Below, piece after piece: positions 16,383 through 24,869 of a DNA stretch of 64,000 bases. The notes below the pieces were generated by a model. That model worked only from the letters and a program-made list of their open reading frames with translations, had not been told where the DNA came from and did not search any database. The stretch is from Cyclobacterium salsum (GTDB lineage: Bacteria > Bacteroidota > Bacteroidia > Cytophagales > Cyclobacteriaceae). A program made the translations under genes and the position numbers. Each line of letters begins with the position of its first letter. Within the stretch, counting starts at the first letter, position 1. The DNA is taken from positions 62,001-126,000 of the forward strand of contig NZ_WNKG01000012.1 in the NCBI RefSeq assembly GCF_010119245.1. The letters are read 5' to 3'.

Positions 16383-17558
16383 TTACTCTTTTGCCGTAAT
16401 TGCTACTTTATAGATTTGTACAAAATCTTCTTCCACTTCCGAATTGAATTTGGACAGCCACCAGAGCGCTCCGTCTCGCACCAAGAATTGGCGATGATCC
16501 AGGGATTCGGGCAGGGGTAGCTTTTGAATGCCTTCCCCCTGATGATCCATCAGGAATAGAGCAGGAGGGTATTTATCTTTGATGCTTTCCCTGAAGGTAC
16601 TGTATTCTTCCCGGTTATCGATCGTCAGGTACCTTTCCCGGTCGGCAAAATCATAACCGGGACTAAAAGAGCTGAGCAGGTAGTCTCCATAGACTTTAAG
16701 GGTATGTGTTCTGCCAGCCGATTCATCGTACGCAATGGATTTTGGGTCTGCCTTTGCCCGTTCGGTCCCCTGACCTGCGTTGTAATCCGGATAGGTAATG
16801 GGTTTCCGTTCCAGCAGCCGGTGCGGCGGGTGGATATCATATACGTTGAGGTGGGGGTCCGTCCCGACAATAACCAGGAGTTTATCCTCCAAAATGGTAA
16901 AGCTGGGACTCATTTCCGGAACTTCAAAGGCCTTTCCGCTGGTTCGGAAGGGGCTTTCTTCTTCCAGATGAATAATCCGCTCGGCAGACCCTTTTTCGGG
17001 ATCAAATTTTACCAGTAGTTGAAATTGATCGTAGTATTCATCCTGCGTTTTGTTGTATTGACCCCGGGCTACCAAACCCTTCTGGTAAAATATTCCTTCG
17101 TGTTCCATTAATTCCGAGTCGGCCGCTGCACGACCACCAAAGAAAGGAACATCTTCCTGAAATTTCCGGTGGCTGGCAAGCTTACCTTCGGCATCAAATT
17201 CGAAAAATCCCATGTGCGAAACCAGGGAAATGTGGTCGTTGTCCTTTATTTGGGCGGTACTCCATAGATACTGGCCATAACTGCCTTTTTCATCTCCCTG
17301 TTTGTCCAGGTTGAGTAAATGGTTTCCTTCAAAATCGGTTAGTACAATAATGCCTCTTTGCCTATCGTGAAGCAGTACCCGCTCCCGGGAAGGATCCACA
17401 TCCATTAAATCCAGCAATCCGGCATATTCGACTCGAATGCTATCGGTTATTTCCAAGGAAAAGGACTGCGATTCCTGCTTTTTTTCCTGCTGGCAGGAGA
17501 AAGCAAGAAGGGCAAAAATACAGAAAGAAAAAGGGGCGATCTTTTGAAGGCATTCCAT
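16383..17558 (-). CDS. DUF4221-family beta-propeller lipoprotein (paralogue 1)
   Basis: Lipoprotein of 391 residues. A signal peptide with lipobox LAFSC puts the acylated Cys near residue 22. The body resembles a six-bladed beta-propeller. Recognisable stretches are DSIRVEYAGLLDLMDVDPSRERVL, VLTDFEGNHL, YGQYLWSTA, MGFFEFDAEGKL, KLLVIVGTDPHLNVYDIHPPH and HQGEGIQKLPLP. The second copy at 62754-63980 has the same order (LADFEGNIQ, GFLTYDFNGEL, IYEAYPPYSL). The family is common in Cyclobacteriaceae-like bacteria and its role is unknown; 6-bladed propeller lipoproteins probably bind a ligand in the periplasm. It is convergent with the beta-barrel gene 80 bases away. Confidence 0.8.
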   Translation of the reverse strand: MECLQKIAPFSFCIFALLAFSCQQEKKQESQSFSLEITDSIRVEYAGLLDLMDVDPSRERVLLHDRQRGIIVLTDFEGNHLLNLDKQGDEKGSYGQYLWSTAQIKDNDHISLVSHMGFFEFDAEGKLASHRKFQEDVPFFGGRAAADSELMEHEGIFYQKGLVARGQYNKTQDEYYDQFQLLVKFDPEKGSAERIIHLEEESPFRTSGKAFEVPEMSPSFTILEDKLLVIVGTDPHLNVYDIHPPHRLLERKPITYPDYNAGQGTERAKADPKSIAYDESAGRTHTLKVYGDYLLSSFSPGYDFADRERYLTIDNREEYSTFRESIKDKYPPALFLMDHQGEGIQKLPLPESLDHRQFLVRDGALWWLSKFNSEVEEDFVQIYKVAITAKE

Positions 17559-17660
17559 GGTTTTGTTTTTTTTGAACTAATCTAATAATCTGTCATGTAA
17601 ATACCAAGCTGTCAGTAAATTATTTACGCTTTCGCCTTTTAGTCAGGGAAAGTAGGTCAG

Positions 17661-17690
17661 TTGCTGTTTATGGATATATCCTTACATTTG
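17661..17690 (+). promoter_or_regulatory. Candidate promoter for the uracil-DNA glycosylase gene
   Basis: TTG at 17661 and TACATTTG at 17683-17690 are 19 bases apart, close to the Bacteroidota consensus. The ATG at 17698 is only seven bases after the -7 element, so the message would be nearly leaderless. Confidence 0.55.
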
Positions 17691-17697
17691 GGCTATC

Positions 17698-18267
17698 ATG
17701 AAAGAGCTATTGGAAACCATAAAAGGATGTACTCTCTGTGAAGCTCATCTTCCATTGGGTCCCAACCCGGTTTTGGCGGCCAGCAGGAATAGCCAGGTAC
17801 TGGTCATTGGCCAGGCTCCGGGCACCAAGGTACACGCGACGGGCATCCCCTGGAACGATGCCAGCGGCAAAGAATTGCGACGGTGGCTGGGAGTAAGCCC
17901 TGAACGGTTCTACGATCCGGCCATCTTTGGAATCGTACCCATGGGCTTTTGTTATCCCGGAAGGGGCAAAGGGGGAGATTTGCCACCTAGACCCGAGTGT
18001 GCGCCAACCTGGCATCCCGCTTTGTTGGAAAACATGCCGGGCATCAAGCTTAAACTTCTGATCGGGCAGTATGCCCAACGCTATTACCTGGGAAAGGCCC
18101 GGAAGAAAAACCTGACCGAAACGGTTCGTAATTTTCGGGATTACCTGCCGGAATTTTTTCCATTGGTTCACCCATCTCCCAGAAACAAATTGTGGCAGAA
18201 ACGAAACCCCTGGTTTGAGGAAGAAGTGTTGCCTGCCCTCAGGAATCAAATGGAGTCTATTTTGTAA
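17698..18267 (+). CDS. Uracil-DNA glycosylase family protein with Fe-S cysteine set
   Basis: Predicted DNA-repair glycosylase of 189 residues that removes uracil from DNA. Motif A is VIGQAPGTKVH near residues 36-46. Motif B is HPSPRN near 157-162. Four cysteines, C11 and C14 (CTLC) and C85 and C101 (spaced by 15), match the 4Fe-4S ligand pattern of the family 4/5-like group. The motif GQAPG resembles family 4 (GEAPG), and HPSPRN replaces HPS(A/P)L. It stands alone with its own promoter. Confidence 0.85.
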   Translation: MKELLETIKGCTLCEAHLPLGPNPVLAASRNSQVLVIGQAPGTKVHATGIPWNDASGKELRRWLGVSPERFYDPAIFGIVPMGFCYPGRGKGGDLPPRPECAPTWHPALLENMPGIKLKLLIGQYAQRYYLGKARKKNLTETVRNFRDYLPEFFPLVHPSPRNKLWQKRNPWFEEEVLPALRNQMESIL

Positions 18268-18355
18268 CGGTTGGATGGTTAGTATATCCTTCCAATCAGT
18301 TGGGTTTTTGCCATGTATTTTTTGTTTCTATTGACAAATACCCTTATTTTCCGAA

Positions 18356-19723
18356 ATGAAAAATTCCAGACGCTCATTCATAAAAAAAGCAGCTTTTGTG
18401 ACCGGTTCTACCTTTGGTATACCTTATTTTATACCCGCTTCTGCTTTAGGAAAGGACGGGTTTGTTCCCCCCTCTGATCGGATCAACATGGCTTTTATCG
18501 GTGCCGGAAATCAGGCAGGAAACGATGTGCAGGGTTTTTTGCCAGACAAGCGGGTGCAAGTGACTGCCATTTGTGATGTGAATAAAAAGAGTTCCGGGTA
18601 TTGGAATGGAAAGGTTGCTGGTAGGGAATACATACAGCAAGTGGTGGATGACTATTACTCTGAAAAACAAGGAAAGTCTTATCGTTCGGCAGCAGGTTAT
18701 ACCGATTTCAGGGAAGTCTTGCAAAACAAATCCATCGATGCGGTGGAAGTAGTCACCCCGGACCACTGGCATGCGATTCCCGTGATGATGGCAGCCGCGG
18801 CAGGAAAGCACATTTACTGTCAAAAACCACTTTCCCTGACCGTAGAAGAGGGCAGGGCCATGAGTGATGCCGTACGAAAATATGGCGTTACCTTTCAGAC
18901 CGGAAGTCAGCAACGATCCAGTCACCATTTTAGAAAAGTTTGCGAGTTGGCCAGAAACGGACGACTGGGAGAATTACATACCGTTACCTGCGGGCTTCCC
19001 GGAGGCACCCCGGATTTTGGGAAAACCGGACATTTAACCGAAACCGTCCCGGTTCCGAAGGATTTTGATTACGATATGTGGCTGGGACCGGCACCGGAAG
19101 CTCCCTACAGTCCCTGCCGAACCCATGTCAATTACCGCTGGGTAATGGATTATTCCGGTGGAAATGTGACTGACTGGGGAGGACATCATCCGGATATTGC
19201 CCAGTGGGGCATGGGGACAGACCATACCGGACCGGTAAAAATACAAAATGCCCAGGCGGTCTGGTCCGATCATCCGGTCTGGAATACCGCTGTTCGCTTT
19301 TATTTCGAGTGCATTTATGAAAATGGAGTGAAACTGATCATCCAAAGTGATAAGGATTTTGGCGTAACTTTCCAGGGTTCGGAGGGCTCGGCATGGGCAA
19401 CCCGTGGAGACCACAAAACCAATCCTGAAGGATTGATTGACTCGGTCACGGGACCAGGAGAAACATCGCTCTATGTAAGCGATAATCATTACCAAAATTT
19501 TATTGATTGTATCCTATCGGGAGAAGAGACCATTGCTCCTGCAGAAGTAGGACACCGCTCCATTACCCTGGCCCACCTGGGCAACATCGCCATGATGCTG
19601 GAACAAGACCTGGATTGGGACCCGGCTAAGGAACGGTTTATTGGGAATTTTGCCGCCAATCAACTGTTGGGAAGGACGATGAGAGAACCTTGGGGATCCC
19701 TTTACCAACGTTTACGGGTTTAG
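18356..19723 (+). CDS. Gfo/Idh/MocA-family oxidoreductase with Tat signal
   Basis: NAD(P)-dependent oxidoreductase acting on sugars or inositols, 455 residues. The N-terminus has a twin-arginine signal (SRRSFIKKAAF) and a hydrophobic stretch, so a folded, cofactor-loaded protein is exported to the periplasm. The Rossmann motif is MAFIGAGNQAGNDV near residues 44-57. VVTPDHWHAIP and the catalytic-lysine block YCQKPLS follow. The C-terminal half has the GFO_IDH_MocA_C features (DYSGGNVTDWGGHHPDIAQWG). Such Tat-exported members occur widely in Bacteroidota and Planctomycetota carbohydrate clusters. The substrate is not evident from the neighbours. Confidence 0.9.
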   Translation: MKNSRRSFIKKAAFVTGSTFGIPYFIPASALGKDGFVPPSDRINMAFIGAGNQAGNDVQGFLPDKRVQVTAICDVNKKSSGYWNGKVAGREYIQQVVDDYYSEKQGKSYRSAAGYTDFREVLQNKSIDAVEVVTPDHWHAIPVMMAAAAGKHIYCQKPLSLTVEEGRAMSDAVRKYGVTFQTGSQQRSSHHFRKVCELARNGRLGELHTVTCGLPGGTPDFGKTGHLTETVPVPKDFDYDMWLGPAPEAPYSPCRTHVNYRWVMDYSGGNVTDWGGHHPDIAQWGMGTDHTGPVKIQNAQAVWSDHPVWNTAVRFYFECIYENGVKLIIQSDKDFGVTFQGSEGSAWATRGDHKTNPEGLIDSVTGPGETSLYVSDNHYQNFIDCILSGEETIAPAEVGHRSITLAHLGNIAMMLEQDLDWDPAKERFIGNFAANQLLGRTMREPWGSLYQRLRV

Positions 19724-19892
19724 CAGGAATTTTTAAGCTGCGCTTTTTTGTGGGTATGGTAAATTTCCTGACAAAAGTCAGTCGATGGAATGAGCGTTTT
19801 TAGGTTTTTTGGTCGGTGAAGGAAGTAATTTTGTGTTTCCACTCTTTTTAAATAATAAAAAGAGAATAAGTTATCGTACCAAATTACCGTAT

Positions 19893-21662
19893 ATGTCCAT
19901 GATTCATAGCTTTCATATCCCGGTCATGGGATTGGGATTTACTGTTGACAGCCCATTAAAGGTGGCCCGTTTCGGAATTGCTTCTGTGGTATCCATTATG
20001 GATGACCAACTGCTGGAGGATATGCGGAGCATTCACTCCCGCAAACTAGGGATTCCGTTTTTTCCGATCGAAGACAAAGAACCCGATTCCCGTGCTAAAC
20101 GGGTCAGGGCCTACCTGAATTTTTTGCAATCTGTCGTAAACGGACAGGTTGGTAAAATGAGAAAAGAAGCCTTCGGTGAGGGCAATGAAATAGATACCTA
20201 TTTTGACTTGTTGCCGGAAGAACATCCCTTAAATCAGCTGCATTCCCGCATGCAGCAGGCCAGTGGTGCGGAAAAATGGACCTTACAGGAGGAGTTGAGA
20301 AAGGAAATCGTGCCGGGAAAGATTGATGTGAACATCATGACGAAGGTAGATAAGATCAATTATACCAAGGATGGCCAGCCTTTACCACGGGAATATTCTG
20401 ATGCCCTGGCGGCTTTGCGTGGATTTGCGCAAAGTGAGGTAAATGGCGGTGTGGTGTTTTCAGCAGGCATGAACCCAGCCTTGTACAGCTATGCCGGGGA
20501 ATTTTCCGATTTCTTCCCGAATCAGGACGGGATCATTAAAAAACCCATTATTCTGAAGGTTTCGGACTACCGCTCGGCCCTTATTCAGGGAAAATTTCTG
20601 GCAAAAAAGGGGCTCTGGGTATCCGAGTTCCGCATTGAATCCGGCTTGAATTGTGGCGGCCATGCCTTCGCTACCGATGGTTTTCTGGCCGGCCCCATTC
20701 TGGAATCATTTAAGCAAAACAGGTCCAGCCTTCAGGAGGAGCTGTTTTCTATTTGTCAACAGGCCTTTCAAGAGAAAAACCTACCTGGGCTACCCGAAGG
20801 CACCCGGCCGAACGTTACCTATCAGGGAGGCATCGGAACTGCAGAAGAAAATCAAATGCTCTTGCATACCTACGAATTGGATGGTACCGGATGGGGGAGT
20901 CCCTTTTTACTGGTACCTGAGGCGACCAGTGTAGAAAAGGATACCCTGGACCGATTGTTAAAAGCCAAAAAGTCCGACTTTTACCTGAGCCGCGCTTCTC
21001 CTCTGGGCGTTCCCTTTAATAATCTCCGAAACAGTAGTGGTGAGGAACAGCGCAAGGCCCGTATTGACAAGGACCGGCCGGGAAGCCCCTGTTACAAAAA
21101 GTTGCTTTCGTCCAATACGGAATTTACCGAAAAACCCATTTGCACGGCTTCCAGACAGTACCAACTTCTGAAAATCAAGCAAAGGGAAGCAGGTGAGATT
21201 TCTGCTGAAGTGCTGGAGGAAGTGTTGGACAAAGACTGTCTATGTGAAGGCTTGGGAGCACCGGCCATTCTTGCCAGTGGGGAAACACCCCGGAGAAATC
21301 TGAAAGCAGTGACTATTTGCCCCGGCCCTAACCTGGCCTATTTTAAGGGGACCTTTAGTCTCAGCGAAATGGTCGGTCACATTTATGGGAAGCTACAGCT
21401 TAATTTGGATACCGAACGTCCTCATGTATTCCTGAAGGAACTGGAGCTGTATGTGGACCATTTAAAAGCTGAAATGGCCGCCGCCGTTCCCGAGAATGCC
21501 CGGAAATTTGAGAAGTATGTAGAAAAATTTCGAAAAAACCTTTCTGAAGGAATTAGCTACTACCAGGAATTGAAATTCATGTGGTCGGCAGAGAATGAAA
21601 AAATGCTCGATAAATTGAAAGACCAGGTATCTGGTTTGACTTGGGAGTTAGAGCAAGCCTGA
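19893..21662 (+). CDS. Uncharacterised protein with nitronate-monooxygenase-like flavin-barrel motifs
   Basis: About 589 residues from the ATG at 19893 (a second ATG at 19899; the frame is open from 19809). It has no signal peptide. The N-terminus FHIPVMGLGFTVDSPLKVARFGIASVVS resembles the start of an FMN-binding TIM barrel. ESGLNCGGHAFATDGFLAGP and TYQGGIGTAEENQMLL match in order the E-x-G-x-x-GGH and GGIGT phosphate/flavin blocks of nitronate monooxygenase and FabK-like enzymes. The ~250-residue C-terminal part is extra and has clustered cysteines (DKDCLCEGLGAP, TICPGP). I do not recognise the whole family, and an FMN-dependent oxidoreductase role is inference. A terminator follows at 21798. 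Confidence 0.75.
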   Translation: MSMIHSFHIPVMGLGFTVDSPLKVARFGIASVVSIMDDQLLEDMRSIHSRKLGIPFFPIEDKEPDSRAKRVRAYLNFLQSVVNGQVGKMRKEAFGEGNEIDTYFDLLPEEHPLNQLHSRMQQASGAEKWTLQEELRKEIVPGKIDVNIMTKVDKINYTKDGQPLPREYSDALAALRGFAQSEVNGGVVFSAGMNPALYSYAGEFSDFFPNQDGIIKKPIILKVSDYRSALIQGKFLAKKGLWVSEFRIESGLNCGGHAFATDGFLAGPILESFKQNRSSLQEELFSICQQAFQEKNLPGLPEGTRPNVTYQGGIGTAEENQMLLHTYELDGTGWGSPFLLVPEATSVEKDTLDRLLKAKKSDFYLSRASPLGVPFNNLRNSSGEEQRKARIDKDRPGSPCYKKLLSSNTEFTEKPICTASRQYQLLKIKQREAGEISAEVLEEVLDKDCLCEGLGAPAILASGETPRRNLKAVTICPGPNLAYFKGTFSLSEMVGHIYGKLQLNLDTERPHVFLKELELYVDHLKAEMAAAVPENARKFEKYVEKFRKNLSEGISYYQELKFMWSAENEKMLDKLKDQVSGLTWELEQA

Positions 21663-21797
21663 AATCTAACACAAGTGGAGGAGTTCGCGATTTTAGATGG
21701 GGAAGATTACCCGTTGAGATCATCCTACTAGCAAGAAGAAAAAAGGGTGTTTACACTACATGTGGCTATTGAGGGTCATGTTTCCTGCGTAAACGTA

Positions 21798-21833
21798 AAC
21801 CCGGTCCGGAATTCATCCAGACTGGGTTTTTTG
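21798..21833 (+). terminator. Rho-independent terminator
   Basis: AACCCGGTC and GACTGGGTT pair (one G-T) around a 13-base loop, followed by a run of T. It serves the plus-strand gene ending at 21662 and also lies beyond the end of the convergent Old Yellow Enzyme gene. Confidence 0.7.
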
Positions 21834-21877
21834 ATAGTACATTCTTTATTGGGAGCTATCTCAAGAGCTAATACCTA

Positions 21878-22972
21878 CTATTCAGGCATTGGGGGATAAT
21901 CTGTGTATCCTTTAGCCCCTGGAGTATAGAAGGTATCACTATCCCATTCGGCCAGGGAAGCGTTTTTCGCAATACGGGCTACCAGATCGGGATTGGATAC
22001 AAACGGTTTGCCAAAAGCGACGGCATCGGCCAGGCCTTCCTTTAGGAATAGGTTTCCCTTGTCCCGGTCAAAACCTCCGTTGATAATCAGATTTCCCTGG
22101 TATTTTGGACGGTATCGTTTGGCGATTTGAGTTTCAGCATGAGGTAACGCCGACACATCCGTGAACGGTTCGGAAAGATGCAGGTAGGCCAGATCGTAGC
22201 GGTTCAGTTTTTCCACGATGTAGTCAAAGGTAGGAATGGTTTCTTCATCCAATGTCATTCCGAAAAGGCCATGCAAGGAGGGATTTAGCCTGAGACCAAT
22301 GCGGTTTTCAGGGAGAACTTCCTTCACGGCATCAATAATTTCAAACAAAATTCTGGCACGGTTGGTGATACTGCCGCCGTATTCATCGGTTCGAATATTA
22401 GAGGTACGGCTAAAGAACTGGTGCAGCAAATATCCGTTTGACGAATGGATTTCTACCCCATCAAAACCAGCTTCCCAAGCGTTTTTGGCCGCATTGCGAA
22501 AGTCAGAAATGGTTTGCTTGATCTCCTCCCGGCTCATTTCTTTGGGTGTGACCGTTTCTTTAAAGCCTTCTGGAGTAAACGCTTTGGAGTCAGGGTTAAT
22601 AGGAGAGGGTGCAAGCGGCAGCTCTCCCCCGTGAAAATCCGGATGGGAAATCCTTCCTACGTGCCACAGTTGGATAAATATCTTGCCGCCTTCTTCATGT
22701 ACCGCCTGGGTGACCTTTTTCCAGCCTTCCACCTGTTTGGACGTATGGATGCCGGGTGTATTGATATAACCCACCGCCCTTGGTGAAACTTGAGATCCTT
22801 CGGTAATGATCAGTCCGGCAGTGGCCCGCTGGCGGTAGTAGCTGACATGCAGATCAGTGGGAGCCTTTTCCGGATTATCAGCACGGCTCCGGGTCATGGG
22901 TGCCATTATTACCCGATTGCGGAGCTCCATATCCGCCATGGTCCAATTATCTAATAGGGGAGTAGTTTTCAT
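21878..22972 (-). CDS. Old Yellow Enzyme-family alkene reductase (NemA-like)
   Basis: FMN-dependent NAD(P)H reductase of activated C=C bonds (enones, maleimides, nitro-compounds), 364 residues, the usual length. Visible motifs are NRVIMAPMTRSRA near the N-terminus, LWHVGRISHP, then the active-site GVEIHSSNGYLLHQF and RTDEYGGSITNRARILFE. A C-terminal flavin-phosphate region follows (LIINGGFDRDKG, AFGKPFVSNPDL). Cytosolic. It stands alone, divergent from the Rrf2 regulator 766 bases away. Confidence 0.93.
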   Translation of the reverse strand: MKTTPLLDNWTMADMELRNRVIMAPMTRSRADNPEKAPTDLHVSYYRQRATAGLIITEGSQVSPRAVGYINTPGIHTSKQVEGWKKVTQAVHEEGGKIFIQLWHVGRISHPDFHGGELPLAPSPINPDSKAFTPEGFKETVTPKEMSREEIKQTISDFRNAAKNAWEAGFDGVEIHSSNGYLLHQFFSRTSNIRTDEYGGSITNRARILFEIIDAVKEVLPENRIGLRLNPSLHGLFGMTLDEETIPTFDYIVEKLNRYDLAYLHLSEPFTDVSALPHAETQIAKRYRPKYQGNLIINGGFDRDKGNLFLKEGLADAVAFGKPFVSNPDLVARIAKNASLAEWDSDTFYTPGAKGYTDYPPMPE

Positions 22973-23738
22973 TTTTATGGATTAGTTTGTATTTAAATTT
23001 CCTTATAAGCTTAGCTGTTTTCATGCCAAACAACTTTTGATTTTTAAGAAATGCAAGCCAAAAATATGTGTATACAACAGATGTCAGTACATGATAAGTT
23101 CTGCTTAGTCCCTATATTTTGACTTAAGAGGAATTTAAATTTCTAATTATATCATAAGTAGTTGGATAAAAGGGTATTGCATGTATCAATAAAAAAAGAT
23201 AAAAATATCCTTTATTTCGGGGAAAAGCGTAACTTTGAACTATATAACGCACTGTTCTTTCCCACAATTAAATTTCCTGAGAAAGCAGGCATTGTCATAT
23301 TAAATCTTTTCTGAAAATGGATGTAGATTTTTGGTACCGTAAATGGCTTTTCCATTCTTGCAATTTTTCTAAGTATGGGGTTCATCTTTTATTTTAGATG
23401 GCGAACGAATGCTCCTAAAACGGGACAAGCAAATTTCCACCTACATGTATAAAACATCCGGGAAAAAGAAGGAAATGGATTAAATAACAAACTGCAAAAT
23501 TATAAAAACCCTTTCTAACGGTAGTATAAAGTTGAATTTTTAATAAAAAAGACAAAAAAGTATTTTATTTATAAAATAAACTTATTAACTTTGATTCGGG
23601 TAATTTGCCAGAAAAAGGCAGAAGACGTTCTTTTACCGGACCAACTGAAGTTGTTGGAAGTAAAGATATCTGAAAGTAATTGAGTGTCGGAAGAGTAATG
23701 AGAAGAAGAATTTTGAAAAAATGATAACCAATACATAA
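22973..23738. other. Long divergent intergenic region upstream of the nos island
   Basis: About 770 AT-rich bases without a gene between the alkene reductase and the Rrf2 regulator. Two -7-like elements face the regulator, TAACTTTG at 23230-23237 and TAACTTTG at 23586-23593. Neither has a clear TTTG at the right distance. The regulator message may therefore have a long leader, or this region may hold a small RNA; I see no terminator to support that. Confidence 0.4.
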
Positions 23739-24182
23739 ATGTTTTCAAAAGCTTGTGAATACGGAATCAGGGCAGTGATCTATATCTGGTCCCAAAATAA
23801 AAGGGGAATCAAATTGGGGGTAAAAGATATTTGCAAAGAAATAGACGCTCCGGAATATTTCACGGCTAAAATATTGCAATCCCTGGCAAAACAAAACTTG
23901 GTTAGTTCTACTAAAGGACCGAATGGCGGGTTTTACATTGACGAGGACCAAGAAAACATGCGCTTATTGGACCTGGTGATTGCCATTGATGGAGATAAGC
24001 TGTTTAATGGTTGCGGGTTGGGATTGAAGCACTGTTCGGAAAATCACCCTTGTCCCATACATGATGAGTACAAGGCCATCCGGGATGGGCTTACCCGGCT
24101 TTTGTCTGAAAAGTCATTGAAGGAGGTGGCCAGCGAGGTAGCCTCCGGCAAGGCCACGCTGAGCCGCGTACTGAATCCCTGA
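23739..24182 (+). CDS. Rrf2-family transcriptional regulator (NsrR/IscR-like)
   Basis: Winged-helix DNA-binding regulator of 147 residues. The N-terminus SKACEYGIRAVIYIW, followed by the recognition region EIDAPEYFTAKILQSLAKQNLVSSTKGPNGGFYI, is diagnostic for Rrf2. Three cysteines in NGCGLGLKHCSENHPCPIHDEY have the spacing used to ligate an Fe-S cluster in NsrR and IscR. A truncated hemoglobin follows 27 bases later and the nos genes after that. A sensor of nitric oxide or of oxygen/redox state controlling this island is therefore the likely role, by inference. Confidence 0.9.
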   Translation: MFSKACEYGIRAVIYIWSQNKRGIKLGVKDICKEIDAPEYFTAKILQSLAKQNLVSSTKGPNGGFYIDEDQENMRLLDLVIAIDGDKLFNGCGLGLKHCSENHPCPIHDEYKAIRDGLTRLLSEKSLKEVASEVASGKATLSRVLNP

Positions 24183-24209
24183 TGTTGTATATATATAAAT
24201 AGGTTGCTG

Positions 24210-24605
24210 ATGGTAGTGAAGAAGGAAATTGAATCGATTGCGGAGATCCGGGAATTGGTGGACACTTTTTACGATAACGTTCGAAGGGACCCGTTGTTAG
24301 GACCGGTTTTTGAAAAACGGATTGGAGATAGTTGGGATGCCCATTTAGGGAAAATGTACCGGTTTTGGCAGACAGTATTGCTTCAGGAACATACCTATCA
24401 TGGAAGTCCCTTTTCGCCCCATGCGACCATGCCGATCGGGGAGGAGCATTTTCAGCGCTGGTTGCAGTTATTCCAGGAGACACTAAAGGATAACTTTACA
24501 GGGGAGAAGGCAGATGAAGCACTGTGGAGGGCGGAGAAAATGGCCCAAATGTTTCAGCTGAAAATTGCCTATTACCAGGAGAATCACATTCATCCGATTG
24601 GATAA
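24210..24605 (+). CDS. Group III truncated hemoglobin
   Basis: Small heme protein of about 131 residues that binds O2 or NO. The start is the ATG at 24210, with AGG six bases upstream; a TTG at 24204 is in frame. LVDTFYDNVRRDPLLGPVFEKRI, KMYRFWQTVLL, SPFSPHATMPIGEEHFQRWLQLF (proximal His in EEHF) and AEKMAQMFQLKI are the typical helices of group III globins. Its position right behind an Rrf2 regulator suggests NO detoxification or sensing in cells that reduce nitrogen oxides. Confidence 0.9.
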   Translation: MVVKKEIESIAEIRELVDTFYDNVRRDPLLGPVFEKRIGDSWDAHLGKMYRFWQTVLLQEHTYHGSPFSPHATMPIGEEHFQRWLQLFQETLKDNFTGEKADEALWRAEKMAQMFQLKIAYYQENHIHPIG

Positions 24606-24754
24606 AATTATTCTGAGATCTCCAATTTCCCTATTTAATTTATATTGAAATAGCTGCTTGAAACAGAAGTAGCTACGGAAAGGGAATCCATCCCGAAAAA
24701 ATAAATTCAGGAGCCTCCTCATCATCATTTTTTTAAAAAGGACAAAATTATCCG

Positions 24755-24772
24755 AAAATTATATGTAATTTT
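24755..24772. promoter_or_regulatory. AT-rich inverted repeat, candidate operator
   Basis: AAAATTA and TAATTTT are perfect inverted arms spaced by four bases (TATG). It lies ~98 bases before the membrane protein start and behind the truncated hemoglobin, where a promoter for the nos operon could begin. A second AT palindrome (ATTTATATATAAAT, 26088-26101) precedes the cytochrome gene. Either could bind the Rrf2 protein, but AT-rich palindromes also arise by chance. Confidence 0.35.
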
Positions 24773-24869
24773 GTTTTTCAATCGTATTTGCCTAATTGGT
24801 ATTGTAAAATATGAAATATTCGGAGAGCTATGTGGAGGTGGGATTATTTTTCCATTTAATGACAAATCA

